Source: VAZQ01 sp036557705
Lineage (GTDB): Bacteria; Pseudomonadota; Alphaproteobacteria; Rhizobiales; Xanthobacteraceae
NCBI GenBank assembly: GCA_036557705.1
Contig: DATBHB010000118.1
Coordinates: 81,951 to 145,950 of the forward strand
Direction of reading: 5' to 3'
DNA: 64,000 nt
The notes beneath the pieces are model-generated. The model did not search any database. It saw only the letters and a program-made list of their open reading frames with translations, and had not been told where the DNA came from. Numbering within the stretch: position 1 is the stretch's first letter; every line of letters begins with the position of its first letter. The position numbers and the translations under genes were made by a program. This document shows, piece by piece, positions 15,556 to 24,490 of this stretch.

Positions 15556-17148
15556 CTACTGCAGCGGCGGCGTCGTCTTCGGCGGCAGGCGATGATGCGT
15601 TGCCTGCTCGTAGGAATAGGCGAGCTTGAGCAGCGTGGGCTCGCTGTAAGGGAGCCCGAAGAACGTGATGCCGACCGGAAGACCGTCGCTGGTGAAGCCG
15701 GAAGGCACGGTCATCGATGCCGCAAAGATCAGAAACGTGTTCAGCGTCGGGACGCCTCTTGTGGTCTCATAGGGCGGATTGATGCCGTTTTTGATGAGGC
15801 TCGGCTCATGCTCCACCGACTTATGCACGATGGCGTCGAGCCTGTTGTCCGCCATGATCTTGGCGATGCTGATCATCAGCTGCTCTCGGGCGCGGACATA
15901 TTCGACGTAGCGCGCAGCGTTGAGCGGCGGCATCGGGGCCTTGTAGCGCGCGACATTTGGCGGCGGAAAGCTTTTCTCGATATCGGGTGAATTGATGATG
16001 TCCCGCCGTGTCTTGAACGGCGAATCCGGATTGCGCGCGAGGTAAAGTTCGAGCGCGGCATCGTTTTCGACGGGATCGCGCTCCCGCGTCGCCAGCAGTT
16101 TCTTGAGATTGGGGATGACGATCGGATCGACCAGGGTCGCGCCCGCTGCCTTGAGTTCCGCGACGTTCTTCTCGAAGGCGGCATCGACGAGCTTGAAATC
16201 CGGCGCGTTCGGGTCCGATTTGTTTCCGATCGATTCGCGCAGAATGCCGATACGCGCGCCCTCCAAACCTTCCTGATCGAGATATTTCGTGTAGCTGCCC
16301 TCGTGCTTGCCGATACCAAGGGCGCTCACCGGGTCCTCGGGATCGTAGCCGACCATGCCGTCGAGGAGCTTCGCGAGATCGCGCACGCTCCGCGCCATCG
16401 GTCCCATTTGCGCGTGAAGCGTCGGATAGCCGTCCCACATGCCGGTGCGGCTCACCAGGCCGGGGGTCGGCCGCATGCTTACGACTGCATTCCACGTTGC
16501 CGGCCGGCGGATCGAGGCCACCGTCTCCTCGCCGATGGTAACGGTTGCAAAGTTTGCCGTCAGCGCCGCCCCGGAGCCGCCGGACGAGCCGCCGACCGTG
16601 CGCTCGAGGTCGTAAGGGTTGCGCGTGACTCCGAACATCGACCCGTAGGTGTCGCCGGCGGCGAATTCCGAAAGCGTGGTCTTGCCGAGGACGATCGCGC
16701 CGGCCTTGCGCAGCTTGTCGATCGCGAAGGCGTCTTTGGGCGGCCGGTAGTCCTTGAACACGACGGTGCCCAGCGTCGTCGGCATCCCGGCAGCGTCGAT
16801 TTCGTCCTTCACCAGAACAGTGATGCCATGGAGCGGGCCAACGAAGCCGGAGGTGCGAAATGCGGCATCGAGCCGGTCGGCTTCGGCGAGCGCATTCGGA
16901 TTTAGCGTGATCACGGAATTGATATTAGGACCTTGCTTGTCGTAGGCGCTGATCCGATCGAGATAGGCCTGCACCAGCTGATGCGCGGTGAGGCGGCCGG
17001 ATCGCATCGCCATGTGGATGCTGTCGATCGAGGCCTCGACGACCTCGAACGACGCCCTACTCGCCGTCTGGGCTTGAGTGGGTGCTGGAGATGAAATCGC
17101 AATCCCGATAGCCGTCGCACTCGCCATCGCAAGCATTCCTCGTTTCAT
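15556..17148 (-). CDS. exported amidase (amidase-signature family)
   Basis: A 530-residue protein: Sec signal about 1-27 (ending PAPTQAQ), then an amidase-signature hydrolase. The Lys-cisSer-Ser triad is Lys114 (ITVLVKDEID), Ser189 (VGGSSGGSGAA) and probably Ser212 in GEETVASIRRPA. The usual GTDTGGSIRxPA is changed: the two glycines before the nucleophile are Val-Ala. This could alter the oxyanion hole. The ATG at 17148 has GGAGG 6 bases upstream. It is divergent from the molybdo-hydroxylase at 17420. Likely acts on periplasmic amides, but the substrate is unknown. Confidence 0.85.
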   Translation of the reverse strand: MKRGMLAMASATAIGIAISSPAPTQAQTASRASFEVVEASIDSIHMAMRSGRLTAHQLVQAYLDRISAYDKQGPNINSVITLNPNALAEADRLDAAFRTSGFVGPLHGITVLVKDEIDAAGMPTTLGTVVFKDYRPPKDAFAIDKLRKAGAIVLGKTTLSEFAAGDTYGSMFGVTRNPYDLERTVGGSSGGSGAALTANFATVTIGEETVASIRRPATWNAVVSMRPTPGLVSRTGMWDGYPTLHAQMGPMARSVRDLAKLLDGMVGYDPEDPVSALGIGKHEGSYTKYLDQEGLEGARIGILRESIGNKSDPNAPDFKLVDAAFEKNVAELKAAGATLVDPIVIPNLKKLLATRERDPVENDAALELYLARNPDSPFKTRRDIINSPDIEKSFPPPNVARYKAPMPPLNAARYVEYVRAREQLMISIAKIMADNRLDAIVHKSVEHEPSLIKNGINPPYETTRGVPTLNTFLIFAASMTVPSGFTSDGLPVGITFFGLPYSEPTLLKLAYSYEQATHHRLPPKTTPPLQ

Positions 17149-17419
17149 CGCACGCCTCCGGTTCAAGCCAGAATAGGCAACTTGGAGACCAGCCTACACT
17201 ACGCCGGCTCGGTTTACAGCGGGTTCTAGCGTCAGCGCAGTCGTTGCGACTGCAAGGTGGCAGGATACATGCAAGATGAACGATTTGCTGCATCCCGCCG
17301 CCGTCATTGGTGTGGATGACGGTGCATGCATTGCCAGTCGGGGCGTTTGCGCTATTCTCATGGGCGGACCCGAAATAGATAATCGGCCAAAATGTGGGCT
17401 CGCAAAAGGGAGGAAGGGC

Positions 17420-19621
17420 ATGACCATCCTGCAACGCGACCTCGACCGGCGTTCATTCCTCAAGGAAACTGCCGCAGGCCTCACCTTTGCGCTCACGCTT
17501 GCGGCCGATCCACGGAGCGTCACGGACGCGGCCGCTGCCGATGCGCCGCTCGCCACCGCTTGGGCCACTATTGCCGCCGACGGCACGATCACCATCGTTT
17601 CGCCGGCAGCCGAGATGGGGCAAGGCTCGTTTACCGCGCTTGCCGCTGTGCTGGCTGACGAACTCGACGCCGACTGGTCGAAGGTCAAGATCGCCTACCC
17701 GCCGATATGGAACGAGAAGACCTACGGGAATCCGCAGTTCGGCAACAGCATTCAAACATCCGCAAGCATGGCGACGCGCGGTTATTTCCAGCCGATGCGG
17801 ATTGCCGGCGCGCAGGCGCGGCGCGTGTTGCTCGATGCGGTGGCGGCGCATTGGAACGTGCCGCTGCCTGAGCTTTCCACCGAGCCCAGCACCGTCGTGC
17901 ACAAGGCCAGCAACCGCCGCATCAGCTACGGCGAGATCGCAACGTTCGCCAAAGTCCCGGCCGAGTTGCCAAAGATTGAGGACAAGGACCTCAAGCCGGC
18001 GGAAAGCTTCCGTTACATCGGCAAGGACGTTGCGCGCATTGAGGTGCCGCTGAAGGTCACCGGCGCCGCACGATACAGCATGGACGTGCAGGTGCCCGGA
18101 ATGGTTTATGCGGCAGTCCTGCATGTGCCTTATCAGGGCGGCGCGCCTGCCAGTGTCGATGATGCCGCGGCCCGGCGCGTAACCGGCATTACGGACGTGG
18201 TGCGGCTCCCGGAAGGCGTTGCCGTCATCGGCACCAGCGTCGAGGCCACGCAGACCGCCAAGAATCTGCTCAAGGTCACCTGGTCGAACGCGCCCGCGCG
18301 AGGTTATGACAGCGAGCGCGCGCTCGATGAGTTCGCCGCCATCGCCCGCGACACGGACCGCGGGGGCGTTGCTTACGAGCCCGTCGGCGATGCCAACGCA
18401 GCGATGAAAGCCGCTGCCAGAACGTTTCGAGGCGAATACCGCACACGCTACGTGTGCCACGCCCAGATGGAACCGCTCAATGCGACCGCCGCGGTCAGCG
18501 CCGACGGCAAGTCGGTGGAAATATGGGCCGGTTCGCAGGGTTCGACGCCATTGTTCAATCAGGTCTCGCGTCTCCTTCAAATCGACCGTTCGAACATCAC
18601 CTACCATCCGCATTTCCTTGGCGGCGGATTTGGTCGCCGCGGAGGCGAGCAGGACGTGGTGCTGGAAGCGGTCCGCCTTGCCAAGGCCGTGGGCAAGCCG
18701 GTCAAGGTGATCTGGAGCCGCGAGGAGGACATCGCCTTCGGAAAGTACCGGCCGATGACCGCGCATCACATCGAGGCCGGGTTCGACGCGCGCGGCAAGC
18801 TCATCGCCTGGCATCATCGCGTCGCCGCCGAATCGATCAATGCCTACCGGGGAAGGGCATCCACCCGCACGCCGACCGAGGCCGTCGATGGGGTGGTCAT
18901 GTTCACGACGCCGCTGACGTTCTATTCGATTCCCAACAAACTTGCGGAGTACATCGTTCAGCCGCATCGCGCGCGGCTTTCAACCTTGCGTGGCGTCGGC
19001 GTTGGGCCCAATGCGTTTGCGATCGAGAGCTTCGTTGACGAACTCGCGAAGGACATGGGCAAGGACCCGGTAGCGTTTCGGCTCGAAATCGCCGAGGGCA
19101 CGCCGCGCCTCCAGCACTTGCTGCGCACTGTCGCAGAGATGTCGGATTGGATGCGCAAGCGCGACGGCACTGCGGTCGGTATCGCGGTTCAGGAAAAGGC
19201 CGACACGCTCGCGGTCGGGGTGGCCGAGGTCTCTGTCGATCGCGCAAGCGGCAAGATCAAGGTGCACAATTTCTGGGCTGCGATCGATGCCGGGCTTGCG
19301 GTCCAGCCGCGCAACTTGGCGGCTCAGACGGAAGGCGGCATTGTTTGGGGCCTGGGCCACGTGCTGCGGGAAAAGATCACGATCAAAAACGGCCGCGTGC
19401 AGCAGACGAACTATACGGACTATCAGGTTGCCCGCATGTCGGACGTTCCGAATATCGAGGTGAAGGTGGTCTCGACCGATAATCCCCCGACCGGCGCCGG
19501 AGAAGATGGAGTAGCGCTGGTCGGCGGCGCGGTCGGGAACGCAATCGCCGCGCTCACCGGCGTGCGCCTGCGGGAATTGCCGTTCGACCCCGATCGCGTG
19601 CGCGGAGCACTGGGAGCGTAA
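17420..19621 (+). CDS. Tat-exported molybdopterin hydroxylase large subunit (IorB-like), unpaired
   Basis: A 733-residue xanthine-dehydrogenase-family large subunit of the isoquinoline 1-oxidoreductase beta type. GGAGG precedes the ATG at 17420. The N-terminus has the twin-arginine motif DRRSFLKE. Molybdopterin-contact regions include EMGQGSFTALAAVLADEL, FLGGGFGRRGGEQD and RGVGVGPNAFAIESF; the catalytic base is the glutamate of TGAGEDGVALVGGAVGNA near the C-terminus. Unlike the locus at 41159-43917 there is no adjacent 2Fe-2S subunit or cytochrome, so the electron path is missing here and must come from elsewhere or not exist. Substrate unknown. Confidence 0.88.
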   Translation: MTILQRDLDRRSFLKETAAGLTFALTLAADPRSVTDAAAADAPLATAWATIAADGTITIVSPAAEMGQGSFTALAAVLADELDADWSKVKIAYPPIWNEKTYGNPQFGNSIQTSASMATRGYFQPMRIAGAQARRVLLDAVAAHWNVPLPELSTEPSTVVHKASNRRISYGEIATFAKVPAELPKIEDKDLKPAESFRYIGKDVARIEVPLKVTGAARYSMDVQVPGMVYAAVLHVPYQGGAPASVDDAAARRVTGITDVVRLPEGVAVIGTSVEATQTAKNLLKVTWSNAPARGYDSERALDEFAAIARDTDRGGVAYEPVGDANAAMKAAARTFRGEYRTRYVCHAQMEPLNATAAVSADGKSVEIWAGSQGSTPLFNQVSRLLQIDRSNITYHPHFLGGGFGRRGGEQDVVLEAVRLAKAVGKPVKVIWSREEDIAFGKYRPMTAHHIEAGFDARGKLIAWHHRVAAESINAYRGRASTRTPTEAVDGVVMFTTPLTFYSIPNKLAEYIVQPHRARLSTLRGVGVGPNAFAIESFVDELAKDMGKDPVAFRLEIAEGTPRLQHLLRTVAEMSDWMRKRDGTAVGIAVQEKADTLAVGVAEVSVDRASGKIKVHNFWAAIDAGLAVQPRNLAAQTEGGIVWGLGHVLREKITIKNGRVQQTNYTDYQVARMSDVPNIEVKVVSTDNPPTGAGEDGVALVGGAVGNAIAALTGVRLRELPFDPDRVRGALGA

Positions 19622-19757
19622 ATCAGCAAATTCAGGAGACGCTCGCCTTTAAGTCCGGTTCATTCGATTGAATCGCTAATGGCGCCGCAACGCGCAATGG
19701 ACGAAGGGCCAATTGCGGACGCATGCGCCCGCATCCCAGATCTCCCCGATAGGACCC

Positions 19758-19982
19758 TCAGCTGGGCTGCGTGGCCGGCGGCGGTAACAGCACGCTGCTG
19801 ACATGCCGGCAGGTGGGACACTCATACGCGATCATCCCCGGCTGGTTACCGACCGGGGCGATCGTCACCACATCCCGCATTACGTTGCTGCACCGAGGAC
19901 AGATCGGCGCGTTTTCGTCGGGTCCTCCTGCGCAGAGTGGACGTGCGCTTGCGCCCGAAAAATCAGCGTAATCCCCCCCCCC
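19758..19982 (-). pseudogene. zinc-ribbon coding segment without its own start, downstream of a G10 tract
   Basis: Read on the minus strand in the frame ending at the TGA at 19758, this codes ICPRCSNVMRDV then YECPTCRHVSSV: two CxxC knuckles of a zinc ribbon. There is no start codon in this frame between the preceding stop and the first knuckle; the only ATG (19880) falls after it and overlaps the previous gene's stop as TAATG. A change from 10 to 11 (or 8) G in the tract at 19973-19982 would fuse it in frame to the gene at 19880-20188. It is either a frameshifted or phase-variable extension or a sequence error. Confidence 0.55.
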
Positions 19983-20188
19983 GCGATCTGCTGGGCACCC
20001 CTAAACCTCCCCGGCAACGCGCCCTCGACAACTTCCACTGTCACTCGTCGCCCCGTGTTGCGGCCGAGTTCTTCCTCGACAACCGCCGCATACGCTTGTG
20101 CCTGTTTCAAACTCTGGAACTCCACACCCGCATCGTCAATCGCCGTGTTGCGGTCGTCGTAGTCGGCTTTGAAGAAATAGAGCGGCAT
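19880..20188 (-). CDS. DUF6894-like small protein, C-terminus possibly frameshifted
   Basis: A 102-residue protein starting MPLYFFKADYDDRNTAIDD; GGGAG lies upstream of the ATG at 20188. The opening, with GVEFQSLKQAQAYAA, is that of the short DUF6894 family common in Bradyrhizobiaceae, normally about 65-80 residues. Here the frame continues through a run of ten G (19973-19982, coding AGGG) into a poorly structured tail ending RSVLGAAT. The alternative frame after the run encodes a sensible zinc ribbon, so the present tail may not be the true one. Confidence 0.7.
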   Translation of the reverse strand: MPLYFFKADYDDRNTAIDDAGVEFQSLKQAQAYAAVVEEELGRNTGRRVTVEVVEGALPGRFRGAQQIAGGGITLIFRAQAHVHSAQEDPTKTRRSVLGAAT

Positions 20189-20481
20189 TTGCGCTCCCTT
20201 TCTGGCTGAACTCAATCGGGGGCCAAGCCACAAGATTGTGTGGACCAGATCGAACGCGCGGTCGGCGAACTCATCCGTGGGCAACCCACAAGCGTCGGCT
20301 ACGTTCCCAAGTTCCAGCCTCCAACAACGCATCCGATTCGCCCAGCCGGCTCGGAGACGATGCGCTGGCCTGTCTTGCTCGTACGAATGTCAGGAGCACT
20401 GGCCTGTAGCGTGGCCATGCCATTGTTTTGGTCACGCGCGCCGCTACACTTAACACGTTAGGCTGAGCGCTTGGGCTGCGA

Positions 20482-21096
20482 ATGCATGCCATCGAAACGC
20501 TTTATCAGGAGTACCTGGCGCGCCGGCAACTTCCGTCGCGCGACCTGGTCGAGCAGCATACCCGCCGCATCACCGACGAACGCCTCGCCCGTGCTATCGC
20601 CGGCCGGCTGGCGTGCGCTCTGCCCAGCGCCGAAGCGCTCGATTATCTCCATCGCCACCTTCGGGCGCCGTTGCTGACCGTGGCTGCGGGCATCGGGTTC
20701 TGGGCCTACTGCCTGCGCCAAGTCGAGGGGATCGAAACTCTCGCCACCGACCTGTTCGCGCCCGAGGACAATCCCCGTTTCCGGCGACCGGGCCGGTATC
20801 CGGTGCAGCCCATGGACGCGCTGGAGGCGCTGCGCCGTTACCCGGATCACGACGTGCTCGGGGTCTGCCTGCCGCCAGGCTTAAGTCTGCAACAACTCTA
20901 TGAGGCCGCCCCCGAGGCCGCTTCCCGGCAACTCTTCGTTGCCGGCTACTTCTCGCGGGGCGCCTTCGGCGGTGGGTGGGAAGGAACGATGTCCGAGGAG
21001 CATTCCTTGAAGTTCAGGCGGGTCGATTGCATCGCTCGCTGGGGCCTCGAGGCCCCGGGCTACCAAACAGTGCTGATCCACGTCTGGCGTGCGTGA
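20482..21096 (+). CDS. hypothetical protein with degenerate methyltransferase-like fold
   Basis: A 204-residue soluble protein. Residues around 65-75 (VAAGIGFWAYCLRQ) and ATDLF about 20 residues later resemble motif I and the end of strand 2 in class I SAM methyltransferases, compared with the common GAGTGYWA form in a widespread uncharacterised family; YPDHDVLGVCLPPG would be strand 4. Glycines needed for SAM are partly missing, so binding is doubtful. No ribosome site is obvious before the ATG at 20482. Neighbours give no clue. Moderate confidence in the fold, none in a substrate. Confidence 0.6.
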   Translation: MHAIETLYQEYLARRQLPSRDLVEQHTRRITDERLARAIAGRLACALPSAEALDYLHRHLRAPLLTVAAGIGFWAYCLRQVEGIETLATDLFAPEDNPRFRRPGRYPVQPMDALEALRRYPDHDVLGVCLPPGLSLQQLYEAAPEAASRQLFVAGYFSRGAFGGGWEGTMSEEHSLKFRRVDCIARWGLEAPGYQTVLIHVWRA

Positions 21097-21144
21097 AAGT
21101 TGCAGCGATCGAATAACGTCGAAGCCCCTTGATCGAGACCTTCG

Positions 21145-21981
21145 TCAGAAATCCGCCTTGTTCGCCACCGGCGTGTGATAATCGAACAACTGCTGATTGT
21201 TCTCGGCGCAGATGTCCTCCTCGAACTGCCGCGCCACGCGCCGATAGCGTCGCGTTCCAGACCACGGCTCGTAGTAGGTATCGGGGTCCTCCACCGTAAA
21301 GGTTGCTTCCAGGAACTTACGGTCGTCGACCATGCGCCAACGCTCAATCACGTGCAGCTTTTCGGTATGCGGCGTGCGGTAGGCGTCCACGAACGTTTTG
21401 GTATTCAGCCCAATGGTATCAATGACGAGCGTGTCGCCTTCATAGTGCCCAACCGACTCGCCGTACCAAGACGGCTTCGGATTGGCCGAATGCGGCACAT
21501 CGAGATACACGCGGCGCACCTGCGAATCGGCCGAGCGCATGATGGCGACCTCTTTGGGACTTTGCAGGAACCACACCGGATTTTGATTGCCGCCCAAAGC
21601 CATGAAACCGGGAACGCCGGCCGGCACGCAACTCTGGCTTGGCGTGAATGCGATCTTGCCGGCGAGCACTTCGTCGTTATCCTTCTTCATGATCTCCTTC
21701 ACCCAGGGTTTGAGATTCGGGTTGCGCAGATCGGCTATGTGATAGGTCGGTTGACGACCCTGCCCATTGGGGACGTAGGGGTATTTCGGGTCGCTGGTGA
21801 CTGGCGGCACTTTGCCCGGAACCGGCCGGAATTCGCCCATCCCGATCCATCCGACAGTAAGATCCGAGGAGAAGAGGGGCGCGGTCGTCTGTTGCGGCAG
21901 CGCCGGCAGCGCCCACCCTCCTGCGAGAGCCGCCACAATAATGCCTGCTGCTGCACGTCGCCTCGAAGCAAATATGGACAT
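21145..21981 (-). CDS. secreted protein of an unnamed family (copy 2 of 4)
   Basis: A 278-residue exported protein, start at the ATG preceded by GGGAG; Sec signal about 1-30 (AAGIIVAALAGGWALPALPQ). It shares with the 14499 product the segments LRNPNLKPWVKEIMKKDN, CVPAGVPGF, SWYGESVGHYEGDTLVIDT, TPHTEKLHVIERWRM and VEDPDTYYEPWSG, and the C-terminal PVANKADF equals PVAEKPDF. The two are the closest pair in the window. No enzyme gene is adjacent. Function unknown. Confidence 0.8.
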   Translation of the reverse strand: MSIFASRRRAAAGIIVAALAGGWALPALPQQTTAPLFSSDLTVGWIGMGEFRPVPGKVPPVTSDPKYPYVPNGQGRQPTYHIADLRNPNLKPWVKEIMKKDNDEVLAGKIAFTPSQSCVPAGVPGFMALGGNQNPVWFLQSPKEVAIMRSADSQVRRVYLDVPHSANPKPSWYGESVGHYEGDTLVIDTIGLNTKTFVDAYRTPHTEKLHVIERWRMVDDRKFLEATFTVEDPDTYYEPWSGTRRYRRVARQFEEDICAENNQQLFDYHTPVANKADF

Positions 21982-22419
21982 CGTTGTTACTCCCTTTATG
22001 TGGCTCTGGACTGTGAGCAGGAATTTGTTTTCAGTACTCGATTGATTGACCATCGGCGCTCATTGAGGATTGCCGGCGGGCAGCCCAATGCCGGGCGCCC
22101 ATGGACCGAAGCCGAACCAAGAATAGCACGAAACCGAGCGCTTTGCTGTTGGCTTGCAGGCCGGGAGCATAGTCCCAACTCCCTGGCCCCTGCGCTTACT
22201 CCGTTGACCCCGCCGCGCTTCAGCACCTCTGCCGCGACAGCGCGGCTTGTGACCCTGCGGTAGAATAATGTAATTTTGATTAGTTGGGGAATGCGAGTCG
22301 GAAAACAGACGGAACCAATTGTCGTTTACCGATCACAACCTTCGCTCTCGTATCGCAGGAGAAGCAAATCAGCGAGAAGCTTTGCAAGTCCACCCGGTGA
22401 TGAGTGAGAATTTACCACC
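21982..22419. other. divergent intergenic region, nothing firm
   Basis: 438 bases between the secreted-protein gene (minus) and the GAF gene (plus). The part nearest the GAF gene (about 22260-22300) is AT-rich and probably holds its promoter, but no clear -35/-10 pair, RNA gene or repeat copy was recognised. Confidence 0.4.
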
Positions 22420-22959
22420 ATGATGAGCGCGATGATTTCACGGCTGCGCGCGGAAACAGCTCTGGACGGCACCGTCGGCAGAGTCTTAGACGACGTAATC
22501 GCATTGCTCGGTGCCGAATTCGGCGACTTGCAGCTTGCGCTCCCCGACCGATCGCTGATGCTGGTCACTCAGAACGGGTTCGCCAGGCCGTTCCTCCTGG
22601 GCATGCGAAAATTGACAGCGGAAGCTTCGACTGTTTGTGTCCGGGCGTTTCTCAGCCAAAAGCCCACGACGGTGCCGGATGTTCACACAGACCGTCCGTT
22701 CTCGAAATATCTGGACATAGCGCAAAAGGCGGGGTTCAAAGCCGTTCATTCGCAGCCTTTGACAGCAGACGCGAATGACCCGGTCGGCGTCGTGTCAGCC
22801 CTTTTCGCAAATCCCCACTCCCCAACCGGTGTAGAATTGCACATGCTCGATGAATACAGCCGGTTTGCGGCTGACCACCTCGTTGGGCTCTTGCGAGGCA
22901 AGGATGTGAATGCCGAGGCTGAGCGGCTGTTTCTGTCAATGCTGGACGGCGCCCCATAA
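22420..22959 (+). CDS. GAF-domain protein
   Basis: A 179-residue soluble protein consisting of essentially one GAF sensor domain. LDGTVGRVLDDVIALLGAEF is the N-terminal helix, and VPDVHTDRPFSKYLDIA with KAVHSQPL and VGVVSALFANPHSPT are core GAF segments. No kinase, cyclase or DNA-binding domain is attached, so it would act by binding a partner. Two ATGs three bases apart open the frame. The next gene, yccF, follows 86 bases downstream on the same strand but has no obvious functional tie. Confidence 0.8.
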   Translation: MMSAMISRLRAETALDGTVGRVLDDVIALLGAEFGDLQLALPDRSLMLVTQNGFARPFLLGMRKLTAEASTVCVRAFLSQKPTTVPDVHTDRPFSKYLDIAQKAGFKAVHSQPLTADANDPVGVVSALFANPHSPTGVELHMLDEYSRFAADHLVGLLRGKDVNAEAERLFLSMLDGAP

Positions 22960-23045
22960 CTCAAACGACAATGACGGCCAAGGATCATCATCTGGCGGAT
23001 CGCACGCGCGTTTGCCACCTACGAAGCGCAGTCTGGAGTCCTCCC

Positions 23046-23489
23046 ATGTCTTTCATCTCCCTTGTGTTGAATGTTTGCTGGATCGTTTTCGGCGGCTGGT
23101 GGATGGCGCTTGGTTGGCTTATTGCCGCCGTCATCATGGCGATCACGATTATCGGCCTGCCCTGGGCCCGCGCCGCTGTCAGCATTGCCGCCTACACCCT
23201 GCTCCCATTCGGTCAGAAGGCGGTCTCGCGCGCCGAATATTTCGGGCGCGAGGACATCGGCACCGGGCCGCTGGGCGTGATCGGCAATCTCGTGTGGCTC
23301 GTCCTTGCCGGGTGGTGGCTGGCGCTTGGTCATCTGGTGACAGCGGTAGTGCTCGCTGTGACCATTATCGGGATCCCGTTCGCTTGGGCGCACTTGAAGC
23401 TCGCCGGCCTCGCGCTCTGGCCGATCGGAAAGGTGATCGTCCCGGCCGAAGACGCGCGGTTCGGCTATTCGCGGCCCCCTCGCGCCTGA
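23046..23489 (+). CDS. yccF: YccF family inner-membrane protein
   Basis: A 147-residue membrane protein with two copies of the YccF repeat: VCWIVFGGWWMALGWLIAA with ITIIGLPWARAA, then LVWLVLAGWWLALGHLVTA with VTIIGIPFAWAH. The repeated GGWWxALG and TIIGxP motifs are diagnostic. Four or five hydrophobic helices. GGAG lies 7 bases before the ATG at 23046. Function unknown. Its 3' end overlaps the convergent mepA gene by 25 bases. Confidence 0.88.
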   Translation: MSFISLVLNVCWIVFGGWWMALGWLIAAVIMAITIIGLPWARAAVSIAAYTLLPFGQKAVSRAEYFGREDIGTGPLGVIGNLVWLVLAGWWLALGHLVTAVVLAVTIIGIPFAWAHLKLAGLALWPIGKVIVPAEDARFGYSRPPRA

Positions 23490-24490
23490 GACGATGATTC
23501 CGGCGCGTTCAGCACCTGCCAACAAGCCGCCGGCAACTGAGACATTTTGGGGCCGGCCCGCGGCGGTATGTTGTCGGGCAGCACATCGCTGGACCAGCGA
23601 TGCATCTCGGCGCCGGTGCAGCCGTCACCGGCGGGACGCTGCGGCTGCGGTTCGCATTCCGGATTGTCCGCCGGACAATTGAGCCGCACATGGAAGTGCC
23701 AGTCGTGCCCCAGCCACGGCTGTACCTTGCCGAGCCAGGCGCGATCCTGACCAGCGTCGCGGCAAAGCGCCTTTTTGATCGCGGTGTTCACGAATATGCG
23801 GTTGACCCGGGGATCCTCGGCCGCTGCCTTGATCAGCGCCACGTGAGCCGGCGTCCACACCTTCCGATCGACGTCTTTGCGGTCGTTGGCGACCACCATC
23901 GTGGCCATCATCTCTTCGCGTTGCCCCCGCGTGAGTTCGTGCCTGGGCATGGAGGTGAGCCAGATGTCGACATCGAGGCCGACCTGATGGCTCGCATGGC
24001 CGTTGAGCATCGGGCCTCCGCGCGGCTGCGACATGTCGCCGATCAGGAGCCCGGGCCAGCCGTTTTGGGCCGCCCGCTCGGACAGTTCTTCGATGAATTC
24101 CACCAAAGCCGGATGTCCCCAGTTTCGGTTTCGTGAAAGGCGCATCACCTGCCAAGTCTCGCCGCTCACTGGCAGTGCAGCAGCGCCCGCGAGGCAGCCT
24201 TTGGAATAAAAGCCGATCGAGCGCGTCGGAAGCTCGGCCGCTGTCGCCTTGCGGCCGAACAGCTGTTTGGCCGGCGTCGCGGGTCCCGCGGGCTTGGCGA
24301 GCGGCGGCAATGGCTCGGGATTGAGCGTCCCCTTATCCTGCGCGCGTGCCATGTCGGATGCGAGAAATGCAACCGCGCACATCGCAAGAGCCACGTGCCG
24401 TGCAAAACCGAGGCGTTGTGCAGCCGCCCCGCTTCGCGACGGAGGAGCTTCCGCGACGAAACGGAAACCACGTGAGCCGTAGAGGATCAT
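23465..24490 (-). CDS. mepA: penicillin-insensitive murein endopeptidase MepA
   Basis: A 341-residue periplasmic M74 (LAS) metallopeptidase that cleaves D-Ala-mDAP cross-links in murein. The zinc site is visible as GHASHQVGLDVDIWL (His165, His168, Asp175 by analogy with E. coli His110/113, Asp120) and GHDWHFHVRLNC further on. A hydrophobic segment at about 30-48 (ARHVALAMCAVAFLASDMARA) is the export signal, after a 30-residue lead; a start nearer to it is possible. The C-terminal 40 residues are proline-rich and less conserved. Confidence 0.9.
   Translation of the reverse strand: MILYGSRGFRFVAEAPPSRSGAAAQRLGFARHVALAMCAVAFLASDMARAQDKGTLNPEPLPPLAKPAGPATPAKQLFGRKATAAELPTRSIGFYSKGCLAGAAALPVSGETWQVMRLSRNRNWGHPALVEFIEELSERAAQNGWPGLLIGDMSQPRGGPMLNGHASHQVGLDVDIWLTSMPRHELTRGQREEMMATMVVANDRKDVDRKVWTPAHVALIKAAAEDPRVNRIFVNTAIKKALCRDAGQDRAWLGKVQPWLGHDWHFHVRLNCPADNPECEPQPQRPAGDGCTGAEMHRWSSDVLPDNIPPRAGPKMSQLPAACWQVLNAPESSSQARGGRE

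Noticed and set aside
17453..18967. A 504-codon minus-strand frame opposite the molybdo-hydroxylase
   Set aside because: Antisense shadow; Arg/His-rich composition without any domain.
21175..22263. A 362-codon plus-strand frame opposite secreted-family copy 2
   Set aside because: Antisense of a gene with signal peptide, ribosome site and paralogues.
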